Shown one piece after another: positions 1 through 6,284 of a DNA stretch of 13,520 nt; within the stretch, counting starts at the first letter, position 1; each line of letters starts with the position of its first letter. The translations under genes and the position numbers were made by a program. The DNA is from an uncultured Actinomycetes bacterium (GTDB taxonomy: Bacteria; Actinomycetota; Actinomycetes; Nanopelagicales; Nanopelagicaceae): the NCBI GenBank assembly GCA_937860175.1, contig CALMBJ010000019.1, forward strand, positions 1-13,520, given 5' to 3'. The notes below the pieces were generated by a model. The model saw nothing but the letters and a program-made list of their open reading frames with translations, ran no database searches and was not told where the DNA came from.

Positions 1-46
1 AGATTTCTGCCTGTCTCGTGGGCTCGGAGATGTGTATAAGAGACAG
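1..46 (+). other. Untrimmed Illumina Nextera i7 adapter (artefact)
   Basis: Three adjacent blocks match the standard Nextera i7-side adapter. Bases 1-4 (AGAT) are the end of the P7 arm. Bases 5-12 (TTCTGCCT) form an 8-base index identical to the one I know as N703. Bases 13-27 (GTCTCGTGGGCTCGG) are the read-2 primer part, and 28-46 (AGATGTGTATAAGAGACAG) are the 19-bp transposase mosaic end. The genomic insert starts at 47. This is library sequence left on a contig end and should be removed. It is not a natural Tn5 end, because the index and primer parts are synthetic. Confidence 0.98.
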
Positions 47-119
47 CCATGACGCGACCCTTGCGGCGAATGACTTTGCACTTATCGCAAATCTTCTTAA
101 CGCTTGGATTAACCTTCAT
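47..119 (-). CDS. rpmJ: 50S ribosomal protein L36, 3' truncated
   Basis: Only the first 24 codons plus one base remain. The protein starts [20 protein letters not shown] and continues GRVM before the adapter cuts it; the family is usually 37 residues long. It binds 23S rRNA in the large subunit. Cys11 and Cys14 are the first half of the zinc ribbon of the C+ form; the second half (Cys and His near residues 27 and 32) lies beyond the break. The ATG at 119-117 is preceded by a good ribosome binding site (AAGGGGAG on the minus strand, about 125-132). It lies 17 bp after infA, as is usual in actinobacteria. The truncation is a contig-end artefact and says nothing about the gene in the organism. 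Confidence 0.95.
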
Positions 120-136
120 GTCTATTGCTCCCCTTG

Positions 137-358
137 TTACTTATAACGATAAATAATTCGACCCTTTGTTAGGTCGTACGGACTCATTTCAACGATCACA
201 CGATCGGCAGGAAGAATACGAATGTAGTTCTTTCGCATCTTGCCGCTAATGTGAGCGAGGACTTTATGTCCGTTAGTTAGCTCCACGCGAAACATTGCGT
301 TAGGTAAAGCTTCAGCAACGGTGCCTTCCATCTCGATGGCGCCATCTTTTTTAGCCAA
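137..358 (-). CDS. infA: Translation initiation factor IF-1
   Basis: This is a 73-residue single OB-fold (S1-like) protein that binds the 30S A site and works with IF-2 and IF-3 during initiation. It begins [12 protein letters not shown] and carries the conserved stretches [20 protein letters not shown] (about residues 20-39), [15 protein letters not shown] and the C-terminal [15 protein letters not shown], a close match to actinobacterial IF-1 in sequence and length. The start is TTG (358-356); no ATG lies upstream in frame, and starting later would remove conserved residues. Only a weak AGGT-like ribosome binding site precedes it. It normally follows map directly in this cluster, but here a transporter operon separates the two and a 114-bp spacer lies upstream, so it may have its own promoter. 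rpmJ follows after 17 bp. Confidence 0.97.
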   Translation of the reverse strand: MAKKDGAIEMEGTVAEALPNAMFRVELTNGHKVLAHISGKMRKNYIRILPADRVIVEMSPYDLTKGRIIYRYK

Positions 359-400
359 GCTGTACCTACATTTCTGTTTAAGCGTGAAACAAGCGAACTC

Positions 401-449
401 GTAGTTTAGGGCTCAGGCTCAAATAAGGGAAATCCGCCCAATGAACTAC
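401..449 (-). repeat. Imperfect inverted repeat between MFS gene and infA
   Basis: In the 114-bp spacer 359-472 two nested arm pairs face each other: GTAGTT at 401-406 with AACTAC at 444-449, and GGGC at 409-412 with GCCC at 436-439. The small unpaired parts between them are unequal (2 and 4 bases), and the loop is about 23 bases. Transcribed from the minus strand this could fold into a stem between the end of the transporter operon and infA. No U-run follows, so a classical intrinsic terminator is unlikely. It could act as an mRNA 3' end stabiliser or simply be chance. I saw no convincing -35/-10 pair for infA in the rest of the spacer. Confidence 0.3.
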
Positions 450-472
450 AACCTTGTAATTCAGGCCACAGA

Positions 473-1639
473 TCAGTTGCGTTTTACGCTGAAAATCGAG
501 CTGGCTAGCAGTACCGCTAAGCCGATAAAGACCGCCCCTGCCCCTGATGCCGCCGCCAAGGTGCCGGCGGTGGCTGGCACCAGGAATTGGCCAAATCTAT
601 TACCCATCAATCGTGCAGAAACGGCAAGTGCCCGCTCATTGCTTTCAGTTTTTTGCGAGATCAGAGACATAGTCAGCGGCTGGCCTACTCCTAATGAGAA
701 ACCTGCGATGAAGACAATTACTCCTAAGGAAAGTGGGGTCTGAGCAAATGCCATCGCACCACAACACAAGGTTGAAATGATGGTGCTCCACCACAGTAAT
801 TGGAAAGTTGAAAAACGCTGACTTAATCGGCCTAAGAAAAACCTAGACATCATCGTTGTTCCTGCTCGAATGGCAAGAATTGCACCGATTGCATATGAAG
901 AGAAGTTGTTCTCAGTGCCAAACAGCGGCAAGAAAACAACTAATACATCGGCTACCGATGAGATCGCTAATGAAATATAGATCGCTGCCATGATTCCTGG
1001 GCGCTTAACTAATTTAGCTGCAGCTTTAAAGGTACCGTCTGCATTCTCTTTAGCTTCAACGGTGGGTCTTTCATTTCTCCATTTAATAACTGGAACCAAG
1101 GCAATTATTGTTAACACAACTCCAAGCAAGAATGCATTGGATGTTGACTTAGGCAGAGTGCCATTGGAGCCTGCAACAATTGTTGCGATGATTGGTCCAA
1201 GCATGTGACCAACAGATGCACTGAAGGTGTAAAAACCAAAGTATCTGTCATAACTTGCTCGAGGAGCACGCAGTGCAACCATGGATTGACCACCAACCAT
1301 GCAGGCCAAGTGCGCAAGCCCAGCAGCTGCCGTTGCGATTCCAAGTGTCACAAGATTGTTTGCAAAGATTAAAGCTGCTGACGTAACCATCATGGCCAAA
1401 GTGCCATAAATGATGAACTTAGCCTCACCAAGTTTTCCGACCCAGGATCCAAATTGCAGAGCTAACAAAACCGGGAAAAGCGCGTACAACGCTGCGATCA
1501 AACCAATTTGAGCGGCGTTGGCATCTAATTCAATCGCCCGATAGGTGATCATAGGGCGAAGAACGTAGATGGTTGCTTGTGTCAGTGTGGATGAAACCAG
1601 AAGTGGTTTCGCCCACGGAAGTAACTTATCTGCAGCCAT
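473..1639 (-). CDS. Major facilitator superfamily (MFS) permease
   Basis: The 388-residue protein is strongly hydrophobic, with about 12 predicted membrane helices in two halves. The halves are split by a charged loop near residues 190-215 (KWRNERPTVEAKEN) that matches the usual MFS central loop. A basic/polar segment after helix 2 (GSWVGKLGEAKF) and its counterpart in the second half (GRLSQRFS) sit where the MFS loop motif A occurs. Near the C terminus, GQPLTMSLISQ and RLMGNRFGQ resemble a common MFS pattern. The substrate cannot be read from sequence. The ATG (1639-1637) directly abuts the tctA stop codon (TAAATG) with no spacer, so translation is probably coupled. That placement suggests it moves the same compound as the TTT system or a product of it, which is an inference. 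It is the last gene of the tct operon. Confidence 0.85.
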   Translation of the reverse strand: MAADKLLPWAKPLLVSSTLTQATIYVLRPMITYRAIELDANAAQIGLIAALYALFPVLLALQFGSWVGKLGEAKFIIYGTLAMMVTSAALIFANNLVTLGIATAAAGLAHLACMVGGQSMVALRAPRASYDRYFGFYTFSASVGHMLGPIIATIVAGSNGTLPKSTSNAFLLGVVLTIIALVPVIKWRNERPTVEAKENADGTFKAAAKLVKRPGIMAAIYISLAISSVADVLVVFLPLFGTENNFSSYAIGAILAIRAGTTMMSRFFLGRLSQRFSTFQLLWWSTIISTLCCGAMAFAQTPLSLGVIVFIAGFSLGVGQPLTMSLISQKTESNERALAVSARLMGNRFGQFLVPATAGTLAAASGAGAVFIGLAVLLASSIFSVKRN

Positions 1640-3139
1640 TTACTTCTTAATGGCAAAGCTCTTCTTGAAGTTCCAAACAAGAGGTCCGATGATCACCAGG
1701 ATCAAGATTCCATAAATAACCTTAGGGAAGGTTCCATCTATCAAGATGCCCCAATCGCCCTGGCTGATTTGTAGTGAGCGCTTGAAATAAAGCTCTGACA
1801 ATGGCCCAAGGATTGCACCGATGATCAATGGAGTAATCGGAACTCCGAAACGACGGAAGAGGAAGCCGATCACGCCAACTGCCAACGCTACCTGCAAGTC
1901 AAATGTTGAGTTGTTCAGTGCATATGCACCCAAAAGTGCGAAGGTTGTAATTCCGGCATACAAATAATGTGTAGGAATCTTCAGCAACATTACCCAAAAA
2001 CGAATCAATGGAAGGTTTAATACCAAGAGTAAGAAGTTTCCTACAAAGAGGGATGCAATCAAGCTCCAAACAATTTCCGGATTTGTCTGGAAAAGCATTG
2101 GGCCTGGCTGAATATTAAATGATTGGAATGCAACTAGAACCACCGCAGCAGTTGCAGATGTTGGCAAGCCCAGTGCAAGCATTGGAACTAATACACCTGC
2201 GGCGTTTGCATTGTTTGCAGCCTCTGGACCAGCAACACCTTCGATAGCGCCCTTGCCAAACTCATCCTTGTTCTTGGAAAGTGCTTTTTCAACACCATAT
2301 GACAAGAAGGTAGGAACTTCTGATCCACCTGCAGGGACTACACCTAGTGGAAAACCAATGGCGGTACCGCGCAGCCAAGGCTTCCATGAGCGCTTGAAAT
2401 CTTGACGTGTCATCCAAGCTTTTCCATCTACCTGCAAGACCGATGCCTTCACTAATGTGTGGCGGCTAGCAAGGTACAAGGTCTCGCCCAAGGCAAAGAT
2501 GGCAACAATTACAGTAACTGTCTCGATTCCATCAATCGCATTCAAATTTCCAAAGGTAAGGCGAAGTGCGCCTGATTGAAGATCTGCTCCAATTAGACCG
2601 ATAACTAAGCCCATAGATAGTGCGATTAATCCGCGGATGCGTGAAGTTCCTAGCAAGGTTCCGACGGTAGCAAAAGCCAAAATAATCAACGCCAAATACC
2701 CTGCAGGTTGAATTGTTAAGGCGAATTCAGCTAATAAAGGTGCACCGAAGGCCAGCAATATTGTTGCAATTGTGCCCGCGACAAATGAACCAATCGCTGC
2801 AGTTGCAAGCGCTGCTCCTGCACGCCCAGCCTTTGCCATCTTATTGCCCTCAAGGGCGGTGATAACCGATCCACTTTCACCCGGCGTATTTAAGAGAATC
2901 GAGGTTGTTGATCCGCCATACATAGCTCCATAAAAAATCGCCGCAAACATGATCAATGCTGAGGTTGGATTTACCGTCAAGGTAATTGGGAGCAATAAAC
3001 CAATAGCCAACGCTGGACCAATTCCAGGGAGCACTCCTACAAGTGTTCCTAAGAAAGTTCCCAAGAGGCCAAACATTAAGTTTGTAGGTGTAAAGACGGT
3101 TTGGAATCCGTCAAGTAAGAGTGTGAAGTTGCTACCCAT
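1640..3139 (-). CDS. tctA: Tripartite tricarboxylate transporter, large permease (TctA family)
   Basis: This 499-residue polytopic membrane protein has the length and motifs of TctA, the large channel subunit of the TTT secondary transporters, which take up carboxylates such as citrate with a cation gradient. The first half has GVLPGIGP at residues 35-42 and a conserved glycine-rich stretch at 70-88 ([19 protein letters not shown]). The second half has the related segments [15 protein letters not shown] (265-279), [12 protein letters not shown] (305-316) and [11 protein letters not shown] (324-334). About 11-12 membrane helices are visible. The ATG at 3139-3137 lies inside the end of tctB, with an 8-base overlap (ATGGGTAG), so the two are probably translationally coupled. 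The actual substrate is set by the binding protein and is not known here. Confidence 0.95.
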   Translation of the reverse strand: MGSNFTLLLDGFQTVFTPTNLMFGLLGTFLGTLVGVLPGIGPALAIGLLLPITLTVNPTSALIMFAAIFYGAMYGGSTTSILLNTPGESGSVITALEGNKMAKAGRAGAALATAAIGSFVAGTIATILLAFGAPLLAEFALTIQPAGYLALIILAFATVGTLLGTSRIRGLIALSMGLVIGLIGADLQSGALRLTFGNLNAIDGIETVTVIVAIFALGETLYLASRHTLVKASVLQVDGKAWMTRQDFKRSWKPWLRGTAIGFPLGVVPAGGSEVPTFLSYGVEKALSKNKDEFGKGAIEGVAGPEAANNANAAGVLVPMLALGLPTSATAAVVLVAFQSFNIQPGPMLFQTNPEIVWSLIASLFVGNFLLLVLNLPLIRFWVMLLKIPTHYLYAGITTFALLGAYALNNSTFDLQVALAVGVIGFLFRRFGVPITPLIIGAILGPLSELYFKRSLQISQGDWGILIDGTFPKVIYGILILVIIGPLVWNFKKSFAIKK

Positions 3140-3653
3140 TATCTAGAATCCCGTCAAAGATGCCTGCAGGTAAATTGATGTTTAATCCCCTGCTAAATGC
3201 CAAGTAAACGATACTTGCGAAAACTGCGCTAATAAGAAAGTCTTTCAAAATTCTGCGAGAACCAAAGGCGTAGGCAACTCCCCAAAAACAAACAGTTGCA
3301 GCGAGTACATACCCTGCTGTCTCTAGCAAAATAACATGCATGCCGATTGCTGCGGCAACAATTCCCATCGTCTTCCAATTTATTGGTGAGTACGGATCCC
3401 CTGGTTCAGTTCCATCAGGTACGCCGTTCTTTCCACGCAATACATCCACAATCAATCCGAGGCCAACTAAGGAAGCAAATGCAGCAACCATGTATGGGAA
3501 AGTTTGCGGACTAACAATTGAGTTGTCCTGCGGGATATCCATACCTGAGGTATCCCAGGCCACGAAAATTCCAAGCAAGAAGAAGGAGCTGGCAAATGCC
3601 AGCTCCCCCTTTCCTTGCTTAGAGAGCTTGTTGAGAATCAAATTAGATTCCAA
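3132..3653 (-). CDS. tctB: Tripartite tricarboxylate transporter, small membrane subunit (TctB family)
   Basis: The 173-residue protein has four to five hydrophobic segments (about residues 18-33, 52-72, 96-114, 115-131 and 137-154), fitting the poorly conserved TctB subunit that partners TctA in the membrane. Family-like marks are [10 protein letters not shown] (48-57) and the C-terminal LNINLPAG (157-164). The first available start is TTG at 3653-3651, directly after an in-frame TGA. It overlaps the end of tctC by 11 bp, and a ribosome binding site (AAGGG) lies only 2 bases away. A second TTG (3641-3639) is possible; no ATG occurs before residue 38, which is past the first membrane segment. 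Initiation therefore looks weak and probably depends on ribosomes finishing tctC. Codons 16-23 contain a perfect palindrome, listed separately. Confidence 0.9.
   Translation of the reverse strand: MESNLILNKLSKQGKGELAFASSFFLLGIFVAWDTSGMDIPQDNSIVSPQTFPYMVAAFASLVGLGLIVDVLRGKNGVPDGTEPGDPYSPINWKTMGIVAAAIGMHVILLETAGYVLAATVCFWGVAYAFGSRRILKDFLISAVFASIVYLAFSRGLNINLPAGIFDGILDNG
3585..3606 (-). repeat. Perfect 22-bp palindrome in the first codons of tctB
   Basis: The two 10-base arms are exact reverse complements: GGAGCTGGCA at 3585-3594 and TGCCAGCTCC at 3597-3606, with two bases between them. In the tct mRNA this gives a GC-rich stem whose base can be lengthened by G-U and G-C pairs with the flanking G run and UUC. 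It is followed by a pyrimidine-rich stretch (UUCUUCUUGCUU). It sits 36 to 60 bases after the tctC stop codon, within tctB codons for GELAFASS. It may protect the 3' end of the tctC message, or partly stop transcription or ribosomes before the permease genes. The symmetry is directly visible; the role is inferred. Confidence 0.7.
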
Positions 3654-4791
3654 GACCCTTCATAACAGTATTGATTTCTGGAATGTGCTTCTCGAGGAAT
3701 GACTTGAACTTAAGTCCTGCCTCGAACTCGTTATCCCAGTTGTTCTTCTTTAGCTGTTCCTTCCATGAAGGTGAAACATGCATGATGTCCATTACCTTAA
3801 TGAAGTTGTTGTAATCAGCCTTAGAGATATCAGCTGGAGCCATTACTCCACGCCAGTTTCCGTAGACAAGGTTGTAACCCTGACGAACGAAGGTCTGACC
3901 CTTGAAACCAGCAAGTGGTCGTGCAGATGAAACTCCAAGTACACGAACTCTTCCTGATGCAACGAATGCGTTGAACTCAGATGAACCTGAGATACCTACC
4001 TGTGTTGAGCCAGAGAGAATTGATGTTAGAACTTCTGGACCACCTGAGAACACAACATAGTTCAACTTGGTTGGATCAATACCTGCACCTTGTGCAAGAA
4101 GTCCCATTACCTGGTGATCAATTCCGCCCTTGCTTCCACCAGCGATTGCAACGCTGTTTGGACGAGCCTTTAGATCATCCATTAGCTGCTTTAGGTTACG
4201 GTACTTTGAGTTAGCAGGAACAACAATTGCGTTGTACTCACGTAGAACCTTTGCAATTGGTGTTGATGCAAGAAGATTTAGAGGTGACTTGTTTGAGTAA
4301 AGTCCACCAGTCATTGCAATTCCAGTAACAAGAGCAGCCTCTGGCTTGCCCTTAATCTCTTGGAATGCACCAAGTCCAACAGCACCACCGGCACCTGGCT
4401 TGAATGATGATGAGTACTGACCAAGTAGGCCTTCAGCCTTCAATGTGTCGCTGATTGCATTACTTGTAAGTGAGTATCCACCTGGGTTTGCTGGAACAGT
4501 CCAGTCAATATTCTTTAGCGGCTTAACATCCTTGTACCACCACTTTGTTTGGCCCTTGAATGAACCTGTTGGTACGACCATGCATGTTAAATCTGAGCCA
4601 TCTACGCCGCGGCCCTTAGCAACTCTGTTTGATGCTGCTGATGCTGCTGTGCAGTCATCGCCAACTGTTGCTTTGCTTGCCGGCTTCACAGCAGCTTGTG
4701 CCGGAAGGGTTGTGCTTACTAATGCAGCAACTGCAGTTGCCACAACAGCGAAGCGGATTAAAGAGGTCTTTCTCATCGATGAGTTCTCCAT
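3643..4791 (-). CDS. tctC: Secreted solute-binding protein of the TTT transporter (TctC family)
   Basis: The 382-residue exported protein should capture the carboxylate-like substrate outside the membrane and deliver it to TctA/TctB. An N-terminal signal peptide is clear: MRKTS, a hydrophobic core (about residues 11-29) and a likely cleavage after LPAQA (residue 33). No lipobox cysteine is present. TctC-like features include KPGAGGAVGLGAF (131-143), SVAIAGGSKGGIDHQ, the FSGGPEVLTSILSGSTQVG region and ASGRVRVLGVSSARPL. The usual family length is about 320-330; the excess is mostly residues 34-95, which hold Cys47, Cys70 and a WWYKD segment not typical of TctC. Start choice: ATG 4791-4789 has an AGGA close upstream, but ATG 4776-4774 (giving MRKTSL) has GGAG at 9 bases and a more standard signal peptide. 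It is the first gene of the tct operon, 100 bp after map. Confidence 0.93.
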   Translation of the reverse strand: MENSSMRKTSLIRFAVVATAVAALVSTTLPAQAAVKPASKATVGDDCTAASAASNRVAKGRGVDGSDLTCMVVPTGSFKGQTKWWYKDVKPLKNIDWTVPANPGGYSLTSNAISDTLKAEGLLGQYSSSFKPGAGGAVGLGAFQEIKGKPEAALVTGIAMTGGLYSNKSPLNLLASTPIAKVLREYNAIVVPANSKYRNLKQLMDDLKARPNSVAIAGGSKGGIDHQVMGLLAQGAGIDPTKLNYVVFSGGPEVLTSILSGSTQVGISGSSEFNAFVASGRVRVLGVSSARPLAGFKGQTFVRQGYNLVYGNWRGVMAPADISKADYNNFIKVMDIMHVSPSWKEQLKKNNWDNEFEAGLKFKSFLEKHIPEINTVMKGLGI

Positions 4792-4800
4792 TTTTTCCTG

Positions 4801-4810
4801 CCCTCGAGGG
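4801..4810. repeat. 10-bp palindrome upstream of tctC
   Basis: CCCTCGAGGG is a perfect palindrome placed about 10 bases before the ATG at 4791, just upstream of the AGGA ribosome binding site. A second, 9-base symmetric word, TCTGCCAGA, lies at 4840-4848. Either could be an operator half or part of a 5' UTR stem near the tct ribosome binding site. Short palindromes also occur by chance, and no regulator gene lies in the window to pair with them. Confidence 0.3.
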
Positions 4811-4824
4811 TGAGGGATGGAGAG

Positions 4825-4853
4825 AAAGTACAGGCTCTATCTGCCAGATGTAA
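4825..4853 (-). promoter_or_regulatory. Possible promoter for tctCBA-MFS
   Basis: On the minus strand, TTACAT (4853-4848), a 17-base spacer and TACTTT (4830-4825) lie at a suitable distance from tctC, leaving about 25-30 bases of leader. The -10 element fits TAnnnT, but the -35 element fits poorly. The symmetric word TCTGCCAGA (4840-4848) overlaps the spacer and the end of the -35. The 100-bp gap between map and tctC has no recognisable terminator, so the operon may also receive read-through from the ribosomal genes. Weak call. Confidence 0.25.
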
Positions 4854-4891
4854 GGGTTTTTAGTCTCAAAAAGGTAACGAAATCGGTGTTT

Positions 4892-5701
4892 TTACAGTAG
4901 ATCTGAAACGACAACACCGAGGCGAGCAAGCTCAGCCTTTCCCCCGTCAAATGAGGTCAGAACAAATGGCTTTCCATCAGGCAGGATCGCGTAGGTATGT
5001 TCAAAGTGAGAGCCACGCGACTTATCCGCAGAAACAACTGTCCAATCATCGGCTAGAACCTTAGTGCGGGCTGAGCCTCGAGTAATCATCGGCTCTATCG
5101 CTAAAACAAAGCCCGGAATGATCTCTGGACCATTACCTGCTTTGCCAAAGTTAAGAACATGTGGCTCTTGGTGCATCTCAGTTCCGATGCCATGTCCGCC
5201 ATACTCCTGCAAAATTCCATACTTGCCTTGCGAGTTTGTGTACTGCTCAATTGCATATCCAATATCTGAGAGCTTTGCGCCATTTTTTCCAGCTGCAATT
5301 CCACGCCACATAGACTCTTCACAGACATCCATTAGCTTTTGATCTTCTGGATCGATGGTTCCGATGCCGATAGAAAAGGCTGCATCTCCATGCCAGCCAT
5401 CGATAATTGCGCCACAATCAACTGATACGACATCACCATCATTAATCACGCGATCTCCGGGAATGCCGTGAACGATCTCATCATTTACTGAAACGCAAAT
5501 AGTTGCCGGAAAGCCGTGGTAGCCCTTGAAATTTGAGGTAGCACCGTGGCGCTTAATTACCGCTTCGGCGATTGTGTCTAGCGCGCTTGTAGTCATGCCC
5601 GGCTTAATCGCCTCACGAATTGCCTTGTGAATCTCAGCAACAACTAACCCAGCACGACGCATCGTCTTGAGTTGATCAAGGGTTTTTACCTGAATAGCCA
5701 T
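4892..5701 (-). CDS. map: Methionine aminopeptidase, type I
   Basis: This cytoplasmic metalloenzyme removes the N-terminal methionine from nascent proteins. All residues of the dinuclear metal site are present: Asp95 (VDCG), Asp106 (HGDAAF), His170 (GGHGIG), Glu203 (AIEP) and Glu234 (FEHT), plus the catalytic His78 (IVHGIPGD). The positions run within one or two residues of the E. coli enzyme (D97, D108, H171, E204, E235; H79). The length of 269 fits a type Ia enzyme without an N-terminal zinc-finger extension. The ATG at 5701-5699 follows the adk stop by 10 bases, with no clear ribosome binding site in that gap, so translation may rely on coupling to adk. In most relatives infA follows directly; here the tct operon comes next. 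Confidence 0.98.
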   Translation of the reverse strand: MAIQVKTLDQLKTMRRAGLVVAEIHKAIREAIKPGMTTSALDTIAEAVIKRHGATSNFKGYHGFPATICVSVNDEIVHGIPGDRVINDGDVVSVDCGAIIDGWHGDAAFSIGIGTIDPEDQKLMDVCEESMWRGIAAGKNGAKLSDIGYAIEQYTNSQGKYGILQEYGGHGIGTEMHQEPHVLNFGKAGNGPEIIPGFVLAIEPMITRGSARTKVLADDWTVVSADKSRGSHFEHTYAILPDGKPFVLTSFDGGKAELARLGVVVSDLL

Positions 5702-5711
5702 GAGTGAAAAC

Positions 5712-6284
5712 TTACTGGGCTACGCGGCTTAGTGCAGAAATCGCGCTTGCGGTGATGTCTTTGATATCTCCAACAGCGCTAACGGAGATTAGTAAACCTT
5801 CATTACGGTAGAAAGAGATAATTGGAGCGGTCTGCTCTGCATAAACTTCGAGACGTCGCTTGATCACATCTTCCTGGTCATCAACACGTTTTTCGATCTC
5901 TGCACGTTGCAAAAGTCGGGCGATAATTTCAGTATCTGGTGCTGAGAACTCCAAGACCGCTTGAAGTGGAGTCTTCTTTTCGGCAAGGATTGCGCGAAGG
6001 ACTTCAGCTTGAGCAACATTGCGTGGGAAGCCATCGAGAATAAATCCGTTGGCGACATCATCATGGGTTAAGCGATCTTTAACCATCTCATTTGTGACTG
6101 AATCTGGAACTAACTCTCCACGATCCATAAATGTTTGTGCCTGTTTTCCTAGATCTGTTCCAGCCTTCAAATTGGCACGGAAGATATCGCCAGTTGAGAT
6201 GTGTGGAATAGAAAAGTGCTCAGCCAGGAATTGCGCTTGCGTTCCCTTGCCAGCACCTGGTGGACCTACCAGGACTAGACGCAT
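5712..6284 (-). CDS. adk: Adenylate kinase, short-LID form
   Basis: It catalyses ATP + AMP to 2 ADP in the cytoplasm. The P-loop GPPGAGKGTQ is at residues 7-16, the AMP-site segment HISTGD at 28-33, and DGFPRN at 84-89. Residues 127-143 (QRAEIEKRVDDQEDVIK) run straight from the LID arginine region into the RxDD helix, without the roughly 27-residue LID insert or its zinc cysteines. The length of 190 thus matches the short actinobacterial type. The ATG (6284-6282) overlaps the secY stop by one base (TAATG), so expression is coupled to secY. The secY-adk-map order is standard for the spc operon. Confidence 0.98.
   Translation of the reverse strand: MRLVLVGPPGAGKGTQAQFLAEHFSIPHISTGDIFRANLKAGTDLGKQAQTFMDRGELVPDSVTNEMVKDRLTHDDVANGFILDGFPRNVAQAEVLRAILAEKKTPLQAVLEFSAPDTEIIARLLQRAEIEKRVDDQEDVIKRRLEVYAEQTAPIISFYRNEGLLISVSAVGDIKDITASAISALSRVAQ

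Noticed and set aside
28-46. Tn5 mosaic end as a sign of a natural transposon
   Set aside because: It is directly joined to the synthetic read-2 primer part and an 8-base index, so it comes from library preparation.
441-743. 100-residue plus-strand reading frame
   Set aside because: It lies mostly antisense to the well-supported MFS gene, with no family resemblance. The other plus-strand frames (for example 3340-3702, 4445-4813 and 8659-8973) are likewise shadows of minus-strand genes.
4680-4791. TctC-like protein as a lipoprotein
   Set aside because: The signal peptide ends in LPAQA without a lipobox cysteine; the first cysteine is at residue 47, well past the cleavage site.
473-4791. tct cassette as a recent mobile element
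   Set aside because: No transposase, integrase, tRNA target or flanking direct repeat was seen, and codon choice looks like that of the neighbours by eye. Transfer is not excluded but not supported.
4855-4895. Intrinsic terminator after map
   Set aside because: T runs are present but no stable GC-rich stem precedes them on the coding strand.
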